64,000 nucleotides of DNA from Diphasiastrum complanatum (taxonomy: Eukaryota; Streptophyta; Lycopodiopsida; Lycopodiales; Lycopodiaceae): assembly GCA_029204225.1 (NCBI GenBank), contig CM055101.1, positions 1,072,987 to 1,136,986 of the forward strand, read 5' to 3'. A program made the translations under genes and the position numbers. The notes under the pieces are model-generated. The model saw only the letters and a list, made by a program, of their open reading frames with translations, was not told the origin of the DNA and made no database searches. Shown here one piece after another: positions 43,345 to 53,816 of this stretch. Every line of letters starts with the position of its first letter. The first letter of the stretch is position 1.

Positions 43345-43960
43345 CTCAATAATGTGTAGGTGAAGATTGAAGGAGAGACATTTTTATTGAATTTTGTGGT
43401 TATAAAACTTGTTACAATACCTTCCTATCCAATGTTAATAGGCAGACCCTCGTTATATAACGTTGACATAGTCACTTATTAAAGAAGAATTTCAATTTCC
43501 CGTGAAGGGATTCAATGAAGAGATTAGTATGAACTCGCTGAGAAACAAGTATCAAGATGAGACCCGATCTAATACTAGTTCTACTTTTGATTCAAAATCC
43601 TCATCCAACTCTGATCAATCATTTAGTGACAACTCTAATTATGTTGATGTTCAATATCTAGAGTGTTATGAGATAGAAAAGAATAAGCTCCAGCCAACTG
43701 AATGTCAAGTTCAAGAAGTTTATGGACAGAGTAAAGAAAAGATTTTCTTTGGGATCGATAAGGAAGTAGACATATCAATCCATTTGTCAAAACCAAGGTA
43801 TATTACAATATTCTGGAGACGTTTTTGCATGGAGACAGAAGAAAATGACAGCAGATCAAAGAAGTGTACACGATACAAGTCATGGAAATTGGAACACGAC
43901 TCGTGTTCCACAACCTCTTAATTATGTAGGACAAACTTCAAACTTCAAAGGTGGTAGGAT
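43345..43960 (+). pseudogene. Gypsy protease end and pre-RT linker
   Basis: VKIEGETFLLNFVVIKLVTI then PSYPMLIGRPSLYNVD is the C-terminal part of a gypsy aspartic protease (compare SVLIGRPWLYQSN at 26030). It is followed by FNEEISMNSLRNKYQDETRS and a Ser/Asn-rich linker with VDVQYLECYEIEKNKL, matching IEVQYFECYENVDD at 26250. After a frameshift comes LLQYSGDVFAWRQKKMT, the DVFAW motif that opens gypsy RT. It is a second, more decayed relative of the element at 24266-27040. The catalytic Asp lies upstream and is not found. Confidence 0.75.
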
Positions 43961-44610
43961 GTTCAGTTCAGTGCATAGGGTGACAGCCATATACGCGTCC
44001 TCTAATTTTCTTTCCTTCCTGCTAAAGCCGCCAGCCAGCCAGAAGGTGCTTTAAAATCTGAATATAGAGTCTGGCCTGCCACTTCTGCCTGCGATACTGC
44101 CACTTCTGCCATTTCTGCCTGCGATGCTGTGAAGAGAGCTCAGAGCAGACCTTAGATATTTTTCACATGTGCCCTCAGGTCAAGTCCCTTAATCAAGAAA
44201 CTGCTCAACAGACTTACAAAATCGATCGGACTGTTTCAGTTGCTCTTTTTGCGTCTCTTTTTCCATGATTGCTTAGTTCTTGTGCGCTTAGAGACTACAC
44301 TTTTCCCCTATGTCGAACTATTTTTTTGTTTGTTGTGTGAGTGACAGAGACCAAGCGGCTGGAACCGCGTTAATTGAAGACCTACAGCTTGACTTGCATC
44401 CCTAATTGGCATCAAAACCGCAAGATAAAACAGAGCAAGAGATACATAATGTTATGAGATTCATGACCAATTTAACAAAAAAACGTAAATAAACTTATCA
44501 TTGTAATCTCTAGGCTCCATATTTCCTCTCTGCCTTGGGCGCCATTGTTGCAGCAAACAAACAAGAGCATGCAGCTAGCTCGTGCGAGAGAGAGAAGCAT
44601 AATAAAAAAT
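43961..44610. other. Spacer with a short tandem repeat
   Basis: 44071-44127 holds a doubled CTGCCACTTCTGCCTGCGAT unit with an extra ATTTCTGCC. Otherwise nothing was recognised. GGGCGCCATTG at 44537 resembles part of an Asp-tRNA PBS but lacks the rest. Confidence 0.4.
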
Positions 44611-44617
44611 TTGTGTG

Positions 44618-44786
44618 TTATGCTCAGCATAAGAGAATCTTTTTCATTACATAGAATCTTTAAGTTATATAACAGAAGAATTATTTACAAAATAAAAAAG
44701 AGGTTCGCCCATGTTGAGCATAACATAAAACTTTTTGCTTATGCTGAGCATAGGAGAAATTTTTTTGCTATGCTAGGCATAGCAAA
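44618..44786. repeat. Cluster of TATGCTnAGCATA palindromes
   Basis: TTATGCTCAGCATAA (44618-44632), ATGTTGAGCAT (44711-44721), TATGCTGAGCATA (44740-44752) and two 10-bp arms TTTGCTATGC / GCATAGCAAA around TAG (44764-44786). Further copies lie at 45314-45330 and 45482-45496. The sequence between the copies is not repeated, so this is a dispersed palindrome family and not a tandem array. Confidence 0.6.
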
Positions 44787-45296
44787 GTTTTCTAGCAAAC
44801 TCAAGCAAAAAAGCAAAGTGAACTTGCCCTCAATACGGCAAGTGCTCCACAAAATAGGCAAATTGTAGGAATGGAATTGGCATAGTTTCTCTAAAAATCG
44901 ATATCAAATTTTCTATAGAAGCATATAGGCCTTTTTTTGAGTAATAGTCTTCAAAAAATGGAAAAATGCAGGTTTTTTTAGAATAACTTAAATCAGGTTT
45001 TCCGAGCATTCAATAGGCCCCTTCAAGAGCATAATTACATCATGTAAAGACTATTATATATGGCTTCAGACATAAATTAGGTCAAATTGTGAAGTTCTAC
45101 TCAACGAGCTTGTTCCAACAAGGATGTGCATGACTAGGTTTGGGCTCCTTTTAGATCAGTTTTTAGGTTTTTCTCTAAGATGGGCTTAAATATTGTGGTT
45201 TTTTAGGGTTGAATAGAATTGTAGAGATTTGTCAATAAGTTGTTTGTTTAGAAACCACATTATGGAAGATCGACTTACTTTGTCGACAAAAACAAT

Positions 45297-45347
45297 GAAG
45301 GCCCCTTTTGAGTCCTATGCTTAGCATAGAACTCAAAAGGGGCCTTC
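45297..45347. repeat. 51-bp near-perfect palindrome
   Basis: Two 25-bp arms around a single T at 45322, with one mismatch. The outer 17 bases of the left arm, GAAGGCCCCTTTTGAGT, are exactly complementary to the right arm, and the core is CTATGCT/AGCATAG. It is flanked by further small hairpins: TTTGTCGACAAA at 45279-45290, and TTTGTTGACAA beside TCGACAAAG near 45362-45392. It could form a stable cruciform or RNA hairpin. Confidence 0.8.
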
Positions 45348-45689
45348 GTTGAGTCCTACGCTTTGTTGACAACTTCATCGACAAAGTGGTCCTATGTTCA
45401 ACATTTTCTGCTCAGTACGAAAATGTTGAACGTACTATATGCTTTGTTGACAAAGTTGTTGACAAACACAATGACACATTCCTATGCTGAGCATAGCAAG
45501 AAAAACTACGTGAAAGTTTTAGAAACTTAAAATTTTAAGGTTTCAAAAGAAATTTAAAAAATCAAAATCCAAGTTTCTTGGCATATCATTGTAAGAAAAA
45601 AGCTTTTATAGCAATTCTTTGTTTAATTGCCACACATTCCTTCAAATGCTATCCAAAACACAACAATAATGACTTGGTAATCGAGCTTT

Positions 45690-48110
45690 CAGCCAAATAA
45701 ACCACTTTACCTATGAATTATAATAAAAAATTTAACCATTATATTGACTTCATCTCAAATTTGCACAACACACTCCTACCAATTATAGCACTGCTCGAGT
45801 TCGACAATTTGGAATCTGGTCTATACAACTAACAAAGGAAACTTACAACATATGTCTACAAAGGCTTCAGAGCATACCTCTAACTCGAGCACTGCTCTAG
45901 TTGGACACCAAATTTTGTCCATATTATACCCTCCTGACAAAGGATTCATATAATACTTGTACACTAAAAAATATTCAAATATTATATGTCTACAAAAGGC
46001 TTTAGAGCATAGCTCTAATTCGAGAACTACTCGAGTTAGACAAATTGAAATCTGCTTTATACAACTCAAAAAGAAATAGCATATGATATGTCTGTACAAT
46101 GGAATCATGACATACATCTAACTCAGGCCCTGCTCAAGTTAGACACCAACTTTGTCCAGATTATACAATCCTACCAATTTTAGCAAGCCTGACAAAAGAA
46201 TCATAGCATACCTAACTCAAGCACTCCTCGACTTCCACAATTTGGAATCAAGTCTACACAACTAAAATTGCAATCCAACATCATATGTCTACAAAGGCTT
46301 CAGAGAATACCTCTAACTCGAGCACTATTCGAGTTGGACACCAAATTTTGTCCAGATTATACACTCTTGGCAATTATAGCAAGCCTGACAAAGGAATCAT
46401 GGTCAAACTTGTGTTATGAATTGATCATTACCATCATGTTAGTTTGCATACCTAACTCGAGCACTGCTCGAGTTCCACAATTTGGAATCTAGTCTACACA
46501 ACTAAAAATGCAATCCAACATCATATGTATACAAAGGCTTCAGAGCATAGCTCCAACTCGAGCATTGCTCGAGTTGGACACCAAATTTTGTCAGCATTAT
46601 ACACTCCTGATAAAGGATCCATATAATACTTGTACAACTGAAAGACAATCAAATATCATATGTCTACAAAAGGCTTCAGAGCACAGCTCTAACTCGAGCA
46701 CTGCTCGAGTTAGACAATTTGAAATCTGCTTTATAGAAGTCAAAAAGCAATAGCATATGTGATGTCTGTACAATGGAATCATGGCGTACATCTAACTCAA
46801 GCACTGCTCAAGTTAGACACCAACTTTGTCCAGATTACACACTCCTACCAATTATAGCAAGCTTGACAAAGGAATCATGGCAAACCTAACTCGAGCACTA
46901 CTTGACTTCCACAATTTGGAATCTGGTCTACACAACTAAAAATGCAATCCAACATCATATGTCTACAAAGGCTTCAGAGAATACCTCCAACGCAAGCGTT
47001 GCTCGAGTTGGACACCAGCTTTTTCCAGATTATACCCTCTTGACAAAGGATTCATATAATACATATAGAACTGAAAAATAGTCAAATATCATATGTCTAC
47101 AAAACGCTTCAGAGCATAGCTCTAATCCGAGCACTACTCGAGTTTGAAAATTTGAAATCTACTTTATACAACTCAAAAAGCAATAGCTAATAATATGTCT
47201 GTACAATGGAATCATGGCATACATCTACCTCAAACACTGCTCAAGTTAGACACCAACTTTTTCTAGCTTATACCCTCTTGGCAATAATAGCAAGCCTGAC
47301 AAAGGTATCATGGCATACCTAAATCGAGCAATGCTTGAGTTCCACAATTTGAAATTCGGTCTACACAACTAAAAATGCAATCCAACATCATATGTCTACA
47401 AAGGCTTTAGTGAATATCTCTAACTCGAGCACTGCTCGAGTTGGACACCAAACTTTGTCCAGATTATACCCTCCAGATAAAGGATTCATATCTTGTTTAT
47501 ACAACTAAAAAAGCAATCCAATATCATCATATGTCTACAAAAGGCTTCAGATCATAACTCTAACTCGAGCACTTCTCGAGTTAGACAATTTAAAATCTAC
47601 TTTATACAACTCAAAAAGCACCAATTTTGTCCAGATTATACACTCCTGGCAATTATAGCAATCCTGACAAAGGAATCATGGCATACCTAACTCGAGCATT
47701 GCTCGAGTTCCATAATTTGGAATCTGATCTACACTAGTAAAAATGCAATCCAACATTATATGTCTACAAAGGCTTCAGAGAATACCTCTAACTCGAGCAT
47801 TGCTCGAGTTGGAAATTTTGTCCAGATTACACCCTCCAATATCATGTCTACAACTTCAAATATGGTTTATACAACTCAAAATGCAATAGCATATGATATG
47901 TCTGTACAATGGCATCATGGCATACATCTATCTTTTTTCAAGTTAGACACCAATTTTGTCCAGATTATACACTCCTAGCAATTATAGGAAGCCTGACAAA
48001 GGAATCATGACATATCTAACTCGAGCACTGCTCGAGTTATGCAAATTGGAATCTAGATTATACAATCTTTAAACTAAACAATTTAGACACTCTTGACAAA
48101 GGATCCATAG
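45690..48110. repeat. Tandem satellite, unit about 433 bp, four palindromes per unit
   Basis: Palindromes of the type ACTCGAGCACTGCTCGAGT start at 45788, 45882, 46017, 46120, 46214, 46315, 46454, 46555, 46691, 46794, 46888, 46989, 47124, 47227, 47321, 47422, 47562, 47689, 47790 and 48018. Spacing repeats as about 94, 101, 135 and 103 bp. The same subunit recurs every 433-434 bp (46454 to 46888 to 47321; 46555 to 46989 to 47422; 46691 to 47124; 46794 to 47227). The four subunits are told apart by what follows the palindrome: TTCCACAATTTGG, TTGGACACCAAA, TTAGACAATTTGA, TTAGACACCAACTT. There are about five full or partial units, with deletions in the second, fifth and last. ORFs inside are chance frames. 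Confidence 0.9.
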
Positions 48111-48514
48111 TACTTTTTTTATTCTAGATAAAACTTGTGTTATGAATTGATCATTACCATTATGTTCTTCGTTAATATGCCTCAAAAATTTTGTTTGATT
48201 GAATAGCTTAATAGACTCATGTGTATTAATATATACAATCATATCTTTTGGTTTACAATTGGCCTTTTCTATTAGAAGGACACAACTTAAATTGAATTAG
48301 CAGTACTCGATTAGCAAATATAGCTTACTATGCATTTATTTTAACGAATTAGCAATGCCAACTCTCATGGATTAGCAAATATAACATATTATAAATTTAT
48401 TTTGCCACTGTTTTTTGAGTTCTCCATCACTGTAAATATATACATATCTATGGCTATGACCAAGCAAAACTATTCCTCGACTTTTAAGCTTCCAATCTCT
48501 TTTTTTTTCCCTTC

Positions 48515-48517
<3 letters not shown>
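48111..48517. other. Right flank of the satellite
   Basis: Contains AACTTGTGTTATGAATTGAT (about 48126), which also occurs inside the array at about 46406. No gene was seen. Confidence 0.5.

Positions 48518-48553
<36 letters not shown>
48518..48553. repeat. (TC)n microsatellite
   Basis: About 18 uninterrupted TC repeats, preceded by a T8 run at 48501. Confidence 0.95.
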
Positions 48554-48558
<5 letters not shown>

Positions 48559-48899
48559 AGTTTTCAGAATATTGCAGATATTTCTCTAGCATTGTGAACT
48601 CTAGCAAGGCAATATTCCTCAACGCCTTGGATATCTACTCATGAAACATTTAATTTATGACTACATTGTTTTCAAGGAATACAGTATAGCAATGCGCTAA
48701 TATTCAAAGGGGTAGAGGTTTTCTAAGAGATCATTTATTGAATGGCAATTTTGATAATTCTTGCAAGAGTATGGAGTTTCTAGAAATGTGCCTACCTTAC
48801 TATTGCTTGCTATGATGCTTCCTTTGATCTTGCAAAAATATGGTTCATGTTCTTGGTATCAGTTACGCTTCTTGTTGCCGATTCTTGCTATTGTTACGA

Positions 48900-49190
48900 G
48901 GTACGTTTGATGCTTGAAATTACTATTCTAAAAGATGCATTGTCATGAAATCTATTTTGTATCCAGCCAAAGTCCTTGCGCTTTTGATCTTCCTTCCGCT
49001 CCTTGTTTTCTGCTTGCTTTTCAATAAAGTTCTTCATAAACTGCACTTCCACTTGTTTCTTCAATTGTGCGTCCTCCCGTTTCTTTTCGCTACTATTGTG
49101 CACTTCCACTTCTTTTTGCTACTATTTTGCCTCCTTCCGGTTCTTTTGGCTACTATTGTACCTGTATGATCTTGTCGCTTTCGTTGTACC
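48900..49190 (-). other. Charged, coiled-coil-like minus-strand ORF, unidentified
   Basis: The minus strand from 49109 reads MEVHNSSEKKREDAQLKKQV, EVQFMKNFIEKQAENKERKE and DQKRKDFGWIQNRFHD. Upstream, past one stop, are related words (YNSSQKNRKEAK, QQKEVEVHN), so part of the reading is an internal repeat. The high Lys/Glu content with heptad-like spacing suggests a coiled coil, as in the C-terminal half of plant Myb/SANT-like or NAM-associated proteins. Nothing specific identifies it. Confidence 0.25.
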
Positions 49191-50400
49191 TGCATGAACT
49201 ATATGAACTTCTCGCTTCATTTTTTCAGAATAAATTGTAAATGCTAATGCTGACTTAGAAGCATAATCTCTGATTGTGTGCCTGTATGATTTTGTCGCTT
49301 TTGTTGTTCCTATGTAATCTGTTATTGCTAATCTTGTCTGAGCAGCATAATCTCTAATCGTATTCTCAAGTCTCTGCTAGTGAAAAACTGGAGGGAAAAT
49401 TATTCAACTAGATTACTAATCTCTGCTATAATCTCTACTGTCTAGATTGCTAATCTCTAGTCTAATCTAAGCTCTTCCAAGTGCCACATTTCAAAAAATC
49501 TGCAAGTCACTAGTTTCTAGTCTCTAGTAGTCTAAAATTGGGAGAACCAGAATTCAAATTTAGTCAAGGTGAGAGTTTGGCATAGAAGTCTTATACCCAG
49601 TCATTTCTTAATTAAAACATAAATAAGACATAATTTTGCCATGTGTTTTTACAGCTTTTGCAATGCAATTTTATTTTGGAAACACAAAAATGCATTTGGG
49701 AATATATATGTGAGCATTGATATCTATGATTCTAGTTTCCTTTGATATTTATTTGAATGTCTCACATATGTTTGAGCTCTTCTACATTTCACATATTAAT
49801 TATGAAGTCATGTGTGTGTTACGAGACAATATATGAAGTCTCATGTATTACTAGTAACATATCTGATGAGTAATTTCATCAAATATACTAAACAATTTGT
49901 TTAAAAATGTTTGTCTTGAACGTTTTTGGTGATACTTGACATATTGTAGCCATAGCCGATTTTGTATTTTTGCTCTAATCTAATGTGGTATATAGACTCC
50001 ATGTATTTACTAATAGGACGTTGTTCCATTACCAAACTACTAGCCTTTAAATGAACAACTCTTTGTGTGATCAAATTTGCTCTAGTCTTGAACTTTTGGA
50101 CTTTCAACAAAGATTGTTGTGTTATTAAAGAATATTTTATGTTTCCTTAAAAAACAAAAATATCTTTCAAACCCTAATCAATGAAATTACCTAATGTAGT
50201 CCCGAGAATACTAGGTTTGAAATACACAAAGTTAGAAATACTAATGGGCATGACTCATGAGAAATTCAAATGAATGATTTCTTTATCATGTCAATGAGTT
50301 GTCGTTAGAACATCTAGTGATGGAGTGCTAGTGTTTGGGGAAAAATTGCATACTTTTTTTTTGGACATTTTTTTCTATAGGTAAAAAAAAAAATTAGATC
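49191..50400. other. Uncharacterised stretch
   Basis: A minus ORF at 49901-50110 (SKYMESIYHIRLEQKYKIGY then GYNMSSITKNVQDKHF) faintly recalls the 'K-x-G-L-G-Y' segment found in some plant copia gag proteins. I do not call it. The rest shows nothing. Confidence 0.3.
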
Positions 50401-50405
50401 CAGCC

Positions 50406-50973
50406 TACTCGAGCAGTGCTCGAGTTCTAGCCATTTCTTTTGCCCTATCTATATGAACGCTTGTACTACATTCTAGTCATTTTAGACCTTGAGCATCAAC
50501 TCAAGCTGCAAGAGTTTTATAATGATACAAATTCATGGGTTCCTGCCTTGATTTGTAATTCCATTTTTGACATGTAACTCGAACAATGCTCAACTTGGAA
50601 ACTGTTTATTGGTAAGTAAAGATGCCGAACTTTATTAATTTTGTATTTTGAGAGCAGAAGAGAGGGTCAATCTTGTCTTCCTTTCCAAGAGTGTTTGACT
50701 TTGACATGGTGGGCAACCAGCTTCTACTTCTAACTTGAGCACTACTCGAGTTAAGACACCAATTTAGGAAGTTCTTTTTCTGAATTCACTAATATGGTAA
50801 AATCACTTTTTTGCACTTTTATCAAAGTGTATGCAATCACCTTCTACCTCTAATCAGTGAGCATTGCTCAAGTTAGCCAAGAGATTATGTTGATGATGTT
50901 CAATGTAGCACAAATTTCTCCATCCAACAATTGTGTTCCAACTTTAACATGTAACTTGAGCAATGCTCAAGTT
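50406..50973. repeat. Dispersed, decayed copies of the satellite palindrome
   Basis: ACTCGAGCAGTGCTCGAGT is perfect at 50407-50425. Decayed forms lie at 50577-50597, 50732-50752, 50853-50874 and 50953-50973 (AACTTGAGCAATGCTCAAGTT type, which is still palindromic). The sequence between them does not match the 433-bp unit. GTAAC(T/C)...GAAACTGTTTATTGGT(A/G)AGTAAA follows two of them (about 50598 and 50977), giving a second repeat of about 376 bp. Confidence 0.7.
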
Positions 50974-51474
50974 ATAAACTGTTTATTGGTGAGTAAAAAT
51001 GTTGAAGTTTATTGGTTTCGTATTTTGAGAAGCTTTAACAAAAGTTCTAACAGTCTTATTGTTTAGAACAATAAATTATTGATATAGCATAATTGCAAGT
51101 TTTTTTTTGCACACGTTGTAATAGAAAAATAATTTTGAGAGAGAGAGAGAAAGATGGAGAGAGCATGTTTTATAGGAAAAGACACAGAGATAGAGCAATG
51201 TATTGTCATGCTTGTAATGGGTATATTTGATTCGATCGATAGTTATACATTGCAATTAAAAACAAAATTGTATATATAAAGGGAGTGCATATGTTAAGAA
51301 AATACCACTTGAATATACATACAATGTGTGGGTTTTTAGAACAATAATGCCACATTTGAAGTACAAGCTTGACGACTTTTTCATAAGATTTAGAGGAGTG
51401 CATTGAGTTTTTTTTTTGAGCAATTAGAAATTTGAGTTGAGCACAATGTGTGTATGAATAGAACATTCAAGCAA
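50974..51474. other. Uncharacterised, with a (GA)n tract
   Basis: GAGAGAGAGAGAAAG lies at about 51136-51150. No gene was recognised. Confidence 0.4.
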
Positions 51475-52432
51475 GCATTGTCACGATGATTCGTATGTTG
51501 GTAATGAAAAAGAACTTTTGGCATTGGATCAATCTTCCTTTATCAATATATTAAGACCAGGACATGAGGAAGATTTGAATATCACACATAATGAGGAGTC
51601 CAACTCAAGCGTTTCAAACTTGCCCAAAATTGATGGAAGCAAAGTATATATTGAAAGCCTTGCTTAAGTTTTGGTTATTAATTGCTCTCATTGACTTGTT
51701 TTTATGGATGTTGAAAACTATTTGCTTGAATAGATACAATTGTTCATTTGTCTATCTCTTAAGCTACATTTTTTCTTCTATAGGCATAATTGTTTATTTG
51801 CTCTTCATACATTGTGCTTTTACACATTGAGTGAATTGTGTCAATCCAGGTATTCTTTCGCGTTGATCCACAAATTGAACCTTTATATGTTATATTGGAT
51901 TTGAATGGAGTATTAATTAAACGTTGGTATAGAAAGCCTCCTCTATCAAATGTTGATTATCACGAGGGAAAATGGTTGCAACTTCGACCTGGATGCTTAA
52001 AGTTCTTGGCAAAGTTGACATCAACTTGCAGGGTTGGAATATGGTCAACCATGGTATTTAGAAATACCCTTAAGTCTTATAGCTACATCGAGCGAAAATT
52101 TGATTGCAAGCTGCCATTGTTTATGCTCTGGTCTCAAGAAAATTGCTACCAGACTGGTCAGATGAGACCTAATAACAAGCATGTTTGTGCAAGCTTCAAG
52201 CCTTTGGTTAGTGTTTGGAAACACTTCAAAAAATTACACGATCAAAACACAATCCTCATCGGCGAATCATGTAGGAAATTGTGATTTTCCATTTGCATTT
52301 GCTGGTTGGGATGGCCAAAGTGGTGAAGACTTTTTGTTGCAAGAGCTTTGGCCATTACTGGACGCAACAAAAATGCAAAAGGACATTCGATCTTATATAG
52401 TATCACATCGTATTGGTCAGGCACCAATATGA
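51475..52432 (+). pseudogene. FCP1-homology / HAD phosphatase-like gene, two exons, frameshifted
   Basis: Exon 1 (open from 51457, no ATG seen) reads HDDSYVGNEKELLALDQSSF, ILRPGHEEDLNITHNEESNS and SNLPKIDGSK. Intron 51644-51849 (GTATAT...TCCAG, 206 bp, phase 0) leads into VFFRVDPQIEPLYVILDLNG. The FCP1-like domain follows: motif I DLNGVL (51898), LRPGCLKFLAKLTSTCRVGI then WSTM, ERKFDCKLPLFMLWSQENCY and KPLVSVWKHFKKLHDQNTIL. One extra base near 52277 shifts the frame; the other frame continues NCDFPFAFAGWDGQSGEDFL, ELWPLLDATKMQKDIRSYIV and SHRIGQAPI with TGA at 52432, a typical C-terminus for this plant family. The usual LLLDDSP motif reads ILIGESC, so the second catalytic Asp pair is lost. 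Plant proteins of this type are nuclear CTD-phosphatase-like hydrolases. This copy is probably dead or a pseudoenzyme. Confidence 0.7.
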
Positions 52433-52523
52433 GTCATGTACTGTATAGGTATTTATGGCCAGTCATAAAAACACCTTGGCATCAGGGACTGACATCCTCT
52501 GTTTGTAGAAAGGAGAGAAAAGT

Positions 52524-52718
52524 TTGATCGAAATCAGATCAATTTTTGAAGAACTGCAACTCTTGAAATTGAAACAATGGCAAAGCAAAGGGAGACTACT
52601 ATCTAGGGGAGAAGCAATGGTATTAGCTACTATTACGTGGCCGACAACTAATGAGCAACAAGTTTTAGCACAAGTTCATGAATTGATGAAAAAGTTTCAC
52701 AGAGAAAGATGCTTTTGA
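52524..52718 (+). other. Unidentified ORF just downstream of the FCP1-like gene
   Basis: MIEIRSIFEELQLLKLKQWQ, RGEAMVLATITWPTTNEQQV and LAQVHELMKKFHRERCF. The composition is protein-like and amphipathic, but no family is recognised. The frame differs from both FCP1 segments. It may be 3' UTR, a further exon or chance. Confidence 0.25.
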
Positions 52719-53014
52719 AGACGATGTTTTTAGGAAATGTTTGTATACTATATTTTTAATGATTTTTGAATGCCAGATGAGACTTTCTATGAGATGAGAC
52801 ATTTATTAGAATATTAAAAACTTGTGGAAATGTGTATTTGAACTTATCTGATTTTGTGTAGTGCATTGGTAATATTTTTGTGTATACTAAAGTTAACCAC
52901 TTATTTTGCAAGTAAAAACAATACTTCCAAATCATGTTCTTTTGGACTTGTAAAGATTTTATGAATTTTGTTTGTGTGACATCGCGGAAGTTTGGATTAA
53001 TCTTAAATATTTTC

Positions 53015-53816
53015 ATTCTATGCATTTTGAACTATGTTTCGCACTGTCTATATTTTTGAACTGCTTTGTCGCACATATTACATTTTTGGGTCATAAAGAA
53101 AAATTCATCCCTAGGTCTAAAACCCTTAGAAAATAACTCTGAGAACTTTTCCTGACACTGTTGCATTTTTTGCATTTTTGCAAAAAAGTGTGTTGACACT
53201 ATCACTAAAATGGCTTAGAAAGGTTTTTAGACCCTTAGAAAAATGACACTCGCCCTTAGAAAAGCGAGGTTTGTCTTAGAACTAGTTTTTACCCTAAAGT
53301 CGGCTTTTGCGCCCTTCAGGAAAAAGCGACATTGTTGCCAAATGCCTTCCGGATAAAAGCGAAGGTGCCCTTGAAAAAGTGACACTGCTCTTAAAGGCGC
53401 AAAAATGTTCTTGAAGCTAAAGGCGAAGGCCTACAACATGAAGGCACTGTCCAACGGGCAGAAGGCAGCTAATGCACGAGCAAAAGGAGAAGGTCAAATG
53501 ACATGACACAACACAAAACTCTTTGTGCTCCAAAGGATCAGGGGGATCAAACAAGTACCATATAGTACAACTTTCTGATCAGATATGATGACTCAGTAGA
53601 AGAGCGTTAGGACGTGCCTAATCCACCACTCTTGTAATCTAAGATTAGTTGTAGATTGTTTAATCTCTCTAATCCGAAATGTTACTCTAAATATATGTAT
53701 TGCTAGATGCATCAAGAAGTAGGCAATCAGGGAAGATAGTCACGGACATAGAGTGAGTTTACAGATTAGTAGTATCTAGTCATACTTTTCATGAGAGAGA
53801 ACCTTATCTGGGAAAA
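53015..53816 (+). mobile_element. Copia family D LTR piece (inverted relative to 22085-22950)
   Basis: Shares, inverted, the TGCATTTTGAACTATGTTTC, GCGAC...TGTCGC, AATGCCTTCCGGATAAAA, CAGAAGGCAGCTAATGCACG and GAGTGAGTTTACAGATT blocks with 22085-22950. It stops at 53816, where a gypsy-type LTR begins on the other strand. No PBS or gag follows. Confidence 0.65.

Noticed and set aside
44535-44554. GGGCGCCATTGTTGCAGC as a gypsy primer-binding site
   Set aside because: Only the first ten bases resemble the Asp-tRNA PBS, and no LTR end precedes it.
45821-47978. Five to eight ORFs of 60-98 codons within the tandem array
   Set aside because: They are repeats of the same chance frames through the 433-bp unit, with no domain and no conserved start.
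45690-48110. CRISPR-like look of regularly spaced palindromic repeats
   Set aside because: Spacers are related to each other, spacing is 94-135 bp, there are no cas genes, and the context is plant nuclear. It is a satellite.
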